Assembly (NCBI RefSeq): GCF_014805625.2
Contig: NW_023998414.1
Location: 10,887,624-10,951,623, forward strand
DNA length: 64,000 nucleotides
From: Glossina fuscipes
Taxonomy: Eukaryota > Arthropoda > Insecta > Diptera > Glossinidae
Direction of reading: 5' to 3'
Positions within the stretch are counted from its first letter, which is position 1; each line of letters opens with the position of its first letter. Under the pieces are notes generated by a model. That model searched no databases. It had not been told where the DNA came from and saw only the letters and a program-made list of their open reading frames with translations. Positions 49,901-62,661 of this stretch are shown piece by piece. Both the position numbers and the translations under genes were made by a program.

Positions 49901-52900
49901 ACTTGTTCGTTTCCTCGGCATTCGTATGAAACAACCAGAAGAACTTGAGATGCAGCCATCGTTTAATACACTAATTGGTTGAGAATCACCTTTTGAATCG
50001 CTATGAACATTCCTATCCACCTGTCCATCTGTCCGTCTGTTCATTTGAATCACTTTCCGAATTGACTTCAATTTATCTGCTCGTCTGTCCATCTGCTTGG
50101 GTATACTGAACTGTTTTGATCTCAGGGCGAACGCCATTGAAAATGGGCTCGATTTGAACTACTTTCTCGACCACTCCCCGTATAAAGCATTGTTTCAAAC
50201 AACAGCATTAAGCGAAGCATTGGACGGTATTTAATGATGGACCGCGTCTCACTATGACTTTTTTTTCACTTTTTCTAACAAAGTTAGTTTTCTAACTAAA
50301 TTTTCCATTACCTTTATCTAAATGCTTGGGTGAAATAAGGGTTTTTTTAATGCGTACCACTCAATGAAAAACTTTCACATGTTTTCATTAACGATTGCTC
50401 TGCTAAATGGATAAAAATGTTTATAAAAGGTATTAATCAAATTAAAACTGAGCGAAAAATACTGTAATAAACATAAGCATGACATACTCATATAATTTTG
50501 TAAATAAAGTTATATATAGCAAGCCATACAATGTAATACATTTTGATATTTTTCTCCTTTCAACTTTTAAGGGAAAGGTTAAACATTAGCTTTATTAGGC
50601 AAGATATAAAGGTCACTTATGTTAGCCATAAATAAAGTGTAATTTATTGGATAAAATAAACGCAAAGTGAGTTAGATAGTAATGAAATAATATATAGTCA
50701 GTCTTTTTTAAAGTTTTTATAGCCAAACCTTTTGCAATTAAAAATCTAAACAATCGCCATTGAAAGCGGCCCCAATAATTCAATAAATTTAAGAAACTGA
50801 ATATACTCGTATCTTATTATTATTATTATTATTATTATTTTTACTATTTTATAATATAAAAATATTTATATTACAATGTGAAAAATATAAAATATATGCA
50901 AAGCGTTTTTGCATCTACGTGCCTACGGTAAGGTAAAAACCTAGCGGAATTCGTCAAAACAACATAATTAACATAGAGGTATATAGTGAGTCCTTACAGT
51001 CCAGTATTTTCTAATCAATTGAAAATTCAACAGATACCTATGTCCAAGAGTACGCACACACTGAACAAGCATATATTTACTAACGAAGATTTTGATAAAA
51101 AAAAAAAAAAATAATAAAATAAAGAGACTTTGATTTACTATAGTGTTAAGAGTAGGCGTGACCGATTTTTTTCATAATTATTTTCATAACTATCGCCGTC
51201 TGCGAAAATTTTTTACAATTGTATTTACTAGAGCTCATTACTAACAAACCAATTTTTTCTTTGCTTTTGAAAACCGAGATCTTCTTAGTCTGTTCGACCA
51301 ACTATCTGCAAGAATTTCCAATTTATTTCTTTTCTGCTTTTTTTTTTTTTTTTTTTTGGCAAATTTGAAATCGATATTTTCAGTTTTGCAATTAGGACCA
51401 GACAGACCAACGGACAGGTATGCTTAACTCAATTTAAAATTTAATGCTAATCATGTACAAAAATATTTCATGGCGTCTCTCAAATTTGCAATCCCCGTGC
51501 TTCGATGGTGGATATAAAGAACTGAATAGCTAGTCTAGTCATTTTAATAAAATAAAGCACTTTACTGATTGATGGATTGCGTTGTGCCATCTGTACTTCC
51601 TTTATCCCTTTAGGATTAGTTGTATCGAGTGCGAATTTTCGTAGTCGCGACAGATTTTTGCATTCATTTAGCATTCTTTTACACGCATTCATTTATATGA
51701 AGAAGAAGAGTTTTTAGACCGATTTATAGAACGATCCAATTAATTGCATATTCATGTCCCGAGGCTTTATATAAATCAATCTAATATTGCGTAGATATTC
51801 ACTTGTCAGAGTTATCCGACGGTCACGGTCAAGTGAATCGTTAAAGACAAGAACTTTCGAAATTTGTTCGTCATAAAGTTGATTAAAGTTGCTCGTCTTG
51901 ATCGCGGCACAAACAGCGATTACCTTATCTAAGCTAAAATAATTTTTCTGCATTTATTATCTACCTTCCCTCAGATTTCATTTTTTTTTTTTTTTTTTTT
52001 TTTAATATCTTTAAAGTCTTCAAATTACTGGTCTACTACCCATTTCTACAAGGTATGCGTGTAAGTCATAAATCTTAATAAATATCGTCATTGTAAGCGT
52101 GTGCATGTTAAGAGTTTATAAATCATGAATATGTGGACACTAACCAGACAAACTTACCTACTGCACCCATACGTAAATAAAAGCTGCCATAATGATGTTG
52201 CCGTCCCAAAGGTGATAGTAACGAAGGTCTACGGGCCGTTGGTATCTGAACTGAGGATAAACGTTTATTATGAACTGAATTACTTTCAGTATCTGATTCA
52301 TCCATACTTTCCGAAGCGCTGGTTGATCTCGTTTTGGCCGATGATTTTGTAGGTGAAGCTTCGTAATTAAAGAAAAATAAAATTTTATAAACACTCGAAA
52401 TCTATGATTAAAAGGCGTGATAATGCGAAAATAATAAAACTTTTATAAGTTTTCATTATCGTGCACTAAGATCTTTATTATTATGTTTTTTTTTAATTTT
52501 TCATGTAATGATCTGCACCAAGTTATCAAACTAAGATATTTAACGACATGTTATATTAATGGGTAAAGCAACTGCAACACCATAAACGAATGCGTCCACC
52601 GCATGGGTTAATAAATTGCAATTAAAATTTTAGCATTAATAGTGGACATATAAGTGAACCGATCACGAGCATTTTTGAAACGGATATGCCGAAAGTTTTG
52701 ATGAACATTACGGTAGCAAATTATCGGGCAAATCTTCGCGGAATCGAAAGTTATAGACGTAAATATGAAACGAAAATCGGGATGGTTTCAGCGTCTAATC
52801 TGCTGTAGACGTCATAACTATTATTTTTTTCTTTTAGCCTTGAATTCTTAATCGATCATAATTGTAAAAATAGATATATGCACAACGGAGATATATTCCA

Positions 52901-55541
52901 ATACTTAATACCTATACTATCCTAATATCTATAAATTATCCCTTACTTAACACTAGGGCTACTGATGTTGTGCATATATCTTTTTCTACTATGGTCTTAC
53001 AAATTGTTCAACCCATTTGCTAAAAGAATGTAAACAGTACTGTAGGATGGATGTACAAGAAAAGTGTGACTTTCCCATTTAAAAGAACTGCGTTAGATAG
53101 ATCCTTTAGTTACTTGGTTCATTCATTTTGAAGTAAATACATTTTTGACCACACAACACAGATCAAATCGATTCGTATCCTTGATAATAAAAAATGGCAT
53201 TTCTCTTCATGGTCACGTGGAGTGACCACTACCGCGTTACACGTGTAGGCCACATCCCACGAGTGATCGCTCTTATTAGGAGTTATACCAATTTGCAAGG
53301 AGGAAAAAAGTAAAATTTTCTAAAAAATTCTTTTTTTTTTTTTAATTAAAGAATTCTTTTATCCAAACTTCTAAGCATATAAGTGAGCAATTATATAAAT
53401 AAATATTTTATAAAGTTTTTTATATACAATTTTGGAAAAGGAAATCGCTGAAACCTGGAGTTCAGTGACCCCTTAAAAAAATATATCATCGCGGCTGTTA
53501 GGATACCTCATGATAATGTGAAAGGAAAACCCATACATTTTCGTCATTCAAAAAAAGATGAAAGTTCTACCGACATGGTATCCGAATGCTGCCAGAAAGA
53601 AACGAAAAAGTATTGACTAGTGATGGACAGCGCCTTGAATAAAACGTAATGCACTGTTCTTTCACAACAATTTCCTAACTTTTATTAACAAACGACAACG
53701 GCAACTTATTTACACTCCACTACAAAATACCATTTCAAACATTTTCTATTACCAATGAAGCTCATAATTAATGGGAGGATTAAAAAACAAAACATCAAAA
53801 TTTGAATTGTTGTTGACAGAGTTACAAGCAACAAAGTGCAAGTTTTGGACAAATTTACACCACGGTTTGCTTTATAAAATAACTCGTCATCAAAGGCAAA
53901 AAAAACTTGTGCTCAAAAACAACTCAATCTCATCCATAAGACATGTAATAGACGAGATGGTTTTTTTAATTTTTTGAAAAGTAAAAAACAAAAAATTTAA
54001 ATAAAATATGATTCAACCTGTCGAAACCAATGCAAGCTCCCAAGTCATATTTTATGGCTTTTTGTTAGCTCGCCTTTTTGTAAGTACTACGTGATTGTCA
54101 ACGCATAACCTGGAATGATATCTTTAGTCAACAATACGGTAGAACGATATCAATCAAAAAATTATTGAGTCAATCGTTCTCTTCAGACAATTCGCAATTT
54201 ATGATGTTTTTTTTAAACAGTTTCTGCTTTTCGTCCGATATTACTTGCGTATGTGTAGAGATGGATGGAGGGATGTGTGATTGTATTCGTTATTTTATTC
54301 TCTTAAACACTCTTCACATCGAGTAGCAGTAATTTTCGAACTTCAATTTTTTTTTTTTTGCATTCTTTCCTAATGCAATTTCGCTACCAGAATGTAAGGA
54401 TATTTCACTTAACTTTGTCCTAGAGTAACTTGACATTTTTGCCATTACTTGCTTACATAAGTTTTACGTAAGCAGTCTTGTGAATAGGTCCCTATTTGAG
54501 CGCAAAACCCGAAGTGTACATACGATGACGCAGAATGCATCGATCAACTTACTTTCATTTTTAGTAATAAAACACAAACGTCTTACCCCCGTTAAACACC
54601 AGCATAATGAGTTAAATTTTAGCTGCCGTGTACTCGCCGACAAGACAAGAATCTTACAGGCCGTTCAAAGGCAATTATTGTGCCATGGAATATTAATGCT
54701 GCGCAAAGGCTAACAATGCAAGTCAATATATTGTGAGATTGAGGCCACCTTAGTCATCTTAGTTCTTAAATCACTTAATCATGCAAAGATTTTTTTTTTT
54801 TACATATCATTTTAAAAGATAGCCGTGTCGAGGAGCGCAAGCAAATTCTAGAACAATTTCAATAGCATTACTTCAAAAGACGTATATAAGATCCTAACAG
54901 GTTTACATGCATCGGCATTTCGAGTTGACTCAACGAACCCAAAAAAAAGTTGAAAAGTGGTCTGTCTTCTTTTTTCCCCGAAAAGCTGCTGATCACCTAA
55001 TAAGAATGCCTAAATCATTGGTGAAAAAGCACAAACAAACAAACACTGGCAGATAATTCTTGATTACGACAATGCGAGTTTTCACATAACTCTTACCGAA
55101 TAAGTTGTGAATAACTCGTACATGGCCAAAAAGAATTCCATGTTGTGTTTGAAAAGCAATAAAGCAACTTTTTAATGACAAGTTACCGCTCGTTCATTAT
55201 TAATCTTGAAATGTAATGATCGACGTATGTCTATGCCATAGAGTTGAATTTTATGCAACGCGTTAAGTTTTCCTTATGTTTCTTTATGTTTCGATCGCGA
55301 CATTCAGTCATTAAGTCAAAAAGAGATTAAGTTTTTCTTTTTACATTTCCAACCTATAAGAAGATATTGACGAAATGATTTCTTATTTAGCTTAAGAATT
55401 TTGTAAGATGTTGTGGTCTAATGCCGAAATCGATGCGAAAAAAGATGAAAAAAACTAGATTTCAGATGCCTGTCTAGTTCGATTTTTCTTACTTTATAAT
55501 CGATATATTAATTAAATGTTATTAAATTTATAACCCACTTT

Positions 55542-55577
<36 letters not shown>

Positions 55578-56130
55578 GTTTAAACATTTTAAACTAATAC
55601 CATATGCTCCTTGAAATAATTGTTATGAGTTCATTCTGATAGTTACCGATATTAATGGGTAGTTTAGGACGTCCCCACAACAGTGTCGCGTACATGAACA
55701 GCAAGAAGATCATGCTACCAATATATAAATATAAATAATACACCTGAAAAGACAAAGACAAAGAAGGAAAAAAAAGTATTAAAAAATATTAAAAAAATAT
55801 TAAATCGCTCTAAAGCTTATGACTTATATACGATGAGACAATAATTCAGCTTCAAATTAATTATTCTCTCTACGCTTTTTCGCTTTTATTAATAGTTGTA
55901 ACAAACACTAAGTCAACTAATTTCGAATAAGTGCGAAAATTGCAATCACGCGTACGCGCGACATTTGATGGAAATTGATTGACGTGAAACTTGTCGAGCA
56001 AAATGTCAATGTAAATATAAAATATTTTACTTATTGCAGGCTTACAAGTAAGCGATTGGGAAATATTTCATACTAAAGCTCATCGATATACGAATTGGAA
56101 TGGAGTAAATCTTGTATTTTTCGCGGCTGT

Positions 56131-56164
<34 letters not shown>

Positions 56165-59100
56165 CAATCTAAGAAATAATATTAGAACGTACACATAATG
56201 AGGGTGTGTCCGCTTGCTATCTTAATTCTAGCGTAGCCTGTGATAAGGCTAACAACACGCAAGAGCAAATAGATGAAAAACGCGTGCACCGATTAAAATC
56301 ATCTCTACGTTACCGAATCCCTTGCAGATATGTTTAACAAGATGTCGCATACGGGACGATAAAACTAACATATATATATATATACTTATACCTATGTATA
56401 TGTGAGTAGATATGAAGACATATGATAAACACTAACTTTGCATGTAACAGCTGCAATAAAATAACCAACAGTCATATATCACAGAGTCACATGTTAGTGT
56501 TAAACACTACATAGCAAAAAAATGAACATTTGTCCTGTTACGTTACGTAACTTAGTAACAATCCAGACATCATGTCGCATAAGCGTTATAAACATTATCA
56601 TGAATGTGTCTATGTGTTGGTACAAGAAAAATTAATGTCGTGTGCATTTGAACATGACAGTCGATCTCTATATATACGCGTGGCTATAGACCCCCACAGA
56701 CATTCACTTACTCACTCATACATAAATATATATACACATATGTACACACACGAGCATATATACACGGGATAATGGACACGCGGACACATGGACACATGGA
56801 CAGATGGACAGATGGACGCACGGACAGGACACATGGACACAATTGCATAAAACTCAAAATCAAAGATTTTAATGGTAACAACATTCTCTCTTAGTTGTCA
56901 TTTGATTTACAGATGCAACTGAAATACGCATACACATAACACACACACGCACGCACGAACATTCACTTACATATATCGCAACACATAAACATATATATGA
57001 GACACTTTGCCTCAACCGTTCAAAGTGACACGAAATGCTACCGTGTATTATTTATAACATGCATACACACTAACATTGTGTATGTATTGTGTCTATGATT
57101 TTCAAAATTGATTTTCAGTTTCGGATGATTAATTTCCGGTTTCGTTTTTCCCCAGATTGAAGGTCTTTTAGGAATTTCTGTCTTTTTTTTTTACAAGTCT
57201 TGTAGACACACACACACACACGCACACACACACACACATACACATACAGAATTTAAGAAAAAAGGAACGTTCACTTTTCTACCGACAACAGCAATATGGC
57301 ATAGTCGATTAGTAGATCGTAATAGTAACATTTCCAATTATATATTAGGATGTGAATATTCGAAGGAAATAATCATTGAAAGAACTTACCTCGTAAAATG
57401 AAGGTGGTATATAGGTGGATATAACTTCGGCCATTGGAAATGCTATACCCATAACAACCAACAGTTTACCATATAAAGCTGAAAATAATGTTGCCAATGC
57501 ATCACCGCTGTAAAATTGTAATAAAAAAGAAAGCAATCGAAAGCAAAAGAAAGAAAGCGAAATTATAATATAGCATATAATATAATAATTGTAATAGGTT
57601 GCATAAGAAATATTATCATAATCGTTGAAAGACGACAATCAAAAATATGATTGTATAAAAATCGCAAAAGGATAATCTTGATGATGCTTTACCTGCCCTA
57701 TTAAGCTGACATTCGCGCCGAATATTTCACGGAAAAAGTGATTAACGGACTTGTGCTTGTAAAATGTTATATAAACAAAATACTTGCGGACGCCAAAGTG
57801 GATTGAGTCAAGTGTTATGATAATATTCCAATGATTTGTAACTAGATCTCTTAGGAATTGTAAATAAAACCTACGCTATCCTAAAACTCACGATGCATTG
57901 ATAGGAACTTAATCGCAAAATGATTCGAATAAAAACATAAATTCGCAAAGAGACAGATTATGCAACAGTATGTGGTATAGCAAATGTATTGAAAATATTA
58001 TGATATTTAAAATGCGTTGCTCATGCGGAAGTTCTTGAACGACCTAAGCGGATCAGAATCTTTTCGTGTCGGCTCAGTAATCCCTTAAGATTTTAATTCG
58101 CTGGCATTCATTTTCTGATTGTATCGTCAAACAAGTATATGCTGTGATGTTTTTAGCAAGATTCCAAATCTACTTTTGTCGGCAACTTCCGATGCATTAT
58201 ATTAATGTTAGGAGTTTTCGAAACTTTTTCAAAGTAGAGCTCCGAGTCATTCCATTGTCTGGCGCAAAAAAACTCATAACGTATCATATATGAAACATTT
58301 GCCATAAGCTCGGCCGCGGTCAGTGTGGACTTTGTAAGTGATCCGTGAGCGGTTTTTCTTTTTTTTTTCTTTTTTTTTGTGTATCATATTGATATGATAG
58401 GAAACTCATAAAAATTACAGATAGGAATTCGATCCATCTTCACCAGACCACCATTAGTATGATCGGTAAATGGGAGTTTTTCTACAGGTTATGGGGACGT
58501 GATTTGCTTAAATCATAGCTACTGTTTTGGTTGCGTCTTGTTTCCTCTTCATTTTGAGTAGGCTTTGCCGATATAAATTTTTTGATCACTCGTTTTGATC
58601 ACTCGTTCTCAAATGCCTAAAAAAATTAGTTCAAGTTGCTTCTATAGGACAGAAATAGATCTGGAGTCATTTCTAAGCGTCATTATAAGATTTCTTAAAA
58701 ACGTTAAGTATCTTCTCACTTCAGTTACGATCTCTTAAATTCATGCTTGACGTAAATAAATGCTTTAATGAGATAAATTTCGCGTTTGTAGTGTGATATA
58801 AAGATAAAAATTCGATCAAGTCGGCTTCTTTTTTTCTTTTTTTTTTTTTTTTGGAAATTAGATCATATCACGGTCTTTAATGCTTTCTTTCGTTGTCCAT
58901 TGAGCAGTGAATACTCTCACCAAAGCACCAAAAAAAAAAAAAAAATAAAAAATAATTCTTTGCTTTTTCTTTCCTATAGTCTATACATAATATTATAAAA
59001 TCGCCCAGTTCCAATTTGGTTATAAATTTTGCTTAATTTTGTTGCAAATAAAATGTCAGTAAATTATTTAATACGCAGCATTACATATATAATGCAACGT

Positions 59101-60066
59101 AATTGTTGAACAATTCACTAACGTCTTAACGTGATAAAGCAATCAAAACAAATACGCTAAGAATTAAAAAATTTCTTTGAAAGCACTTTCTACTTCAGAC
59201 ATACGGCTGTAATCATGGTAATGCTTGCACTTGTACATACACACACACACACACACACACAAGCGTACATACACAAATTAGAGCAATTTTAGTGCAATAA
59301 CCTGCAATACAACATGCAAAGGCAAAAAGGATCGTCTTGGTAGCATTATGCTATAACTATGGCACTTATTATTGTTAGTGTTATTGTTATAATCAAGGCA
59401 CATTTTCTAAATACATGTGTATGCTTATATGAATTTGCACACACATATATTTTGAAAACAAAGCATTGCGGTGAAATATTAACAAACCCATACAAAGAAA
59501 GCACTGTTAACCAAAATCCATCGTCACCCAACTTCAACCGCATATTTCATATATTTGTATACAAAGTATTCTTTCTATTGACAATAACAGCAGTCATATA
59601 TGGGAAAACACCAACATCAACACCAACACCACCTCCATGAACACGGGCACCATCGTTGTCGTCATCATTATTATCATCATCATCAGTGTATACACAATTG
59701 CCGCTACTATTATTATTATTTAAAAAATTGGTTTTTTTTTTTTTTTTTTTTTTCTTCCTTTCCTTTTTAATGCGTTAAATGTCATCACATTCACCTACAC
59801 TCCCATATTTATAACGAAGAGAACAACAATACACGCCCACACATTTGCCTAAAGTCATAAATCACGTGCTTATTTGTCTTTGCTTTGTCGTCACTACTGT
59901 TGTCTAAGGTTTTTCCCTCTCTATACCTGTACAAACGATGTGTGAATATTTGCAAGTGTTTGTATGCATATATCATATGTGTTATTCAAATAGTTGAGAT
60001 TTATGAGTATTCCACACTTTAACTTTAACTTTGAATTCTCGTTTGTTTTCATGTTCTTTGTAAGAG

Positions 60067-60110
<44 letters not shown>

Positions 60111-60210
60111 NNNNNNNNNNNNNNNNNNNNNNNNNNNNNNNNNNNNNNNNNNNNNNNNNNNNNNNNNNNNNNNNNNNNNNNNNNNNNNNNNNNNNNNNNN
60201 NNNNNNNNNN

Positions 60211-60250
<40 letters not shown>

Positions 60251-61684
60251 AAAACTAAAACCAAAAACACAAAAAAAGAGTAAAACCCCACTTTTTATTT
60301 GCTTGGTTGGACTAAGTACAACTATTACCGCACTAGTGCATGTAGTTGTAAGCATTTTGTATGCGGTTTTGTGTTGTGAACAATTAAACAGAAAGTGTTC
60401 TGAAAATTAATTGAAATATTTTCAATGTGTATGAGTTCAAACTTTAATTGAATACGAAATTGATTTTCTTCAAAACAATAAGGCTGGATGCCATAAACGT
60501 TTGGCTTCATATGAAAAAAAAATAAAAATAAAAATGCTTTAGAAACAATTTTTCTCCTGATTAGTACAGGGTGGCCCCATAATTAATGCAAAACAACGCG
60601 GATATAACGATTTAACTCGTTAGCAATCCCCCGGAAAGATATTAACTATAAAACTTTAGGAAAATAAATCAATCAATCAATCAATCTATCAATCTATAGC
60701 ACAAAACAGTCAAAGAACTTTGCATAAAGTATTTCTGCGAGTCAACAAACATTAAATCGGCCTCCCGATCAAGAAATTTTCTGCCATGTATTCTCTTAAA
60801 ATATTTGCATCTTCTTCATGCTTACAAACTTTCATTGATTTAAGAATTGCAACCCAATGAGCATGCACAGCGATCCAAGTTCATTGCGAATGGCTCAATG
60901 GAACAATGAAACAACAAGTGTGGAATACACTGTTCATAGCTATCGATATCGAATAAATTCGAGAGATTTTACAGCTGTCGATAAAGTCTGCCCTTTTCTT
61001 ATTATCAAACGACACGCCTTTCGATCGTAAAATTACTATCGAGCCACATGTCAGCAACATTTTTCTTCAATCGATACAAAGTGCATAATTTTCAATTAAA
61101 AGACGGTGGCATCTAACAAAGTTACTTCTTGCATTAATTTTTGGAATACGTTGTACATGTGTCTTAACAATTTTATTGTTTTATCCCGAAAATTTTTTGA
61201 ATTGATTCCTCAAGGAAAGGATTGTAAAAAATTTTTTTTACTGCGAAATGTACAGTATCGGAAATTGTTTGATCGATACTTTACGAGAAATCTATCAGTG
61301 CAGCCATCTACCGAAAAAATAATGGATTTATTTTTCCCCAAACTAATATATTATTACAGGTCACGTCACTTGTGATGCAAATATATATTAAGTTTCGGCG
61401 AATGTATGCGAGAGATCTATCTTTTACTAAACTTTTCTGTCTGTCCATCCACTATTTTTGTGTTCAAACCACAGATCGTAATTTTTAAGAGATTTTTAAT
61501 AAATTTTAAACGCGTTACGTTCCAAGGATTAACGCTATTCAAAATGATTCGAACTAACTACGCTAGACGAAGTGATTTGCAAAGCATTTGATGGTGGGCC
61601 GTGATTCTCTACAAAGTTTTTACCGTGTTCCAATAATATAATACTATTTTCTGGTGTCTATATATGTAAAGCGAGAAACAACGA

Positions 61685-61723
<39 letters not shown>

Positions 61724-62621
61724 CAACCAACTGTGTGTGACGGGGAGAAATCCAATCTTCAGTTTAAATGTTTTTAAATGTTTTAGAAATTCACAAATTT
61801 GATGAGTTTGTAAGTTTTCTTTTCTTTTTTTTTTTTTTTGCTCTTCTTTTTCTTATTTCAATCGCAATTGCGATCAATTTTTTTTATATTAGCATAGAAA
61901 ACAATTTGCTGTAACTGTATTCGATCGGTATATGTAAGCGAGTTTGTTTTTTTTTTTTTTTTTTTTTTTTCATTTTTTTAATGACAGTACTTACGATCTT
62001 ACTCTCGGCATCGGTGGATATATAAATGAGGGTCGATGAGTTCGTTTAATTGCTGGCAGCACTGGTAAATTACTTAACTGACTAGAATGATACATCAATG
62101 CCAAATGATTGGCGGGGCGATCATCACCCGTTAATTGCTGTTGGGACGAACTACCCGGCGATGAGGGTCCCGAACCATTGCCATTATCATCGCCACCACC
62201 CCCGCATACGACACCAGTTAAATTGGATTCATCGATAGTGACACGATGTTGGGAGCCCGAATCGCGTAAGCGACCAGATAGCTTAGCAGGCGACACGGTA
62301 ACTGTGTCTGTAGTTATTAATAAACTGTACGATGTTGTTGTTACTGGCGGCGGCGGTGGTGCCGATGGTGGTGGTGGTGATGAACGTCTCAAAATGCTCT
62401 CATCGCCGCTGCTGCTAGGAGCGCGAACATGACGCCCTTCTTGCAGTAAACTTGAACTGGTATATGATGCTGGCACCGTAGGTGTAGGCACCGGGACCAC
62501 ACCATGTGAATGTGTATGATGATTCTGATGATGTGGATGTTGAAATTGATGTGGCAAATGATAATGATGATGACTGCTTATCTGATGGCGTGCTACCGGG
62601 AATTTTTGTAACACTGTCACC

Positions 62622-62661
<40 letters not shown>

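Larger units (their letters stand above)
48694..52157 (-). other. intron between exons d and e
   Basis: About 3.5 kb, rich in repeat relics: an A fragment in reverse orientation near 48770-48960, an A fragment forward near 49120-49200, a B copy at 49885-50275, an A copy at 51115-51525, (AT)n at 49624-49655 and (TTA)n at 50815-50840. No exon was recognised within it. Confidence 0.88.
57508..61994 (-). other. intron between exons a and b
   Basis: About 4.5 kb. It contains a second copy of repeat C (57838-57900), (AC)n at 59238-59262, the 100-N gap with A tracts on both sides (60072-60248), AATC repeats at 60665-60690, TATCGATA at 60941-60948, a decayed B copy at about 61340-61630, and T tracts at 61687-61721 and 61947-61970. 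No exon was seen, but one hidden in the gap cannot be excluded. Confidence 0.85.

Noticed and set aside
59921..60410. Open frames on both strands with long Lys or Phe runs
   Set aside because: They cross 100 N flanked by A homopolymers, so the reading frame is meaningless.
60565..60600. ACAGGGTGGCCCCATAATTA, resembling a transposon end
   Set aside because: No matching inverted partner was found within the next kilobases.
62109..62432. Plus-strand ORF rich in Gly and Pro opposite exon a
   Set aside because: It is an antisense shadow of the low-complexity exon. Splice sites and otopetrin continuity fix the minus strand.
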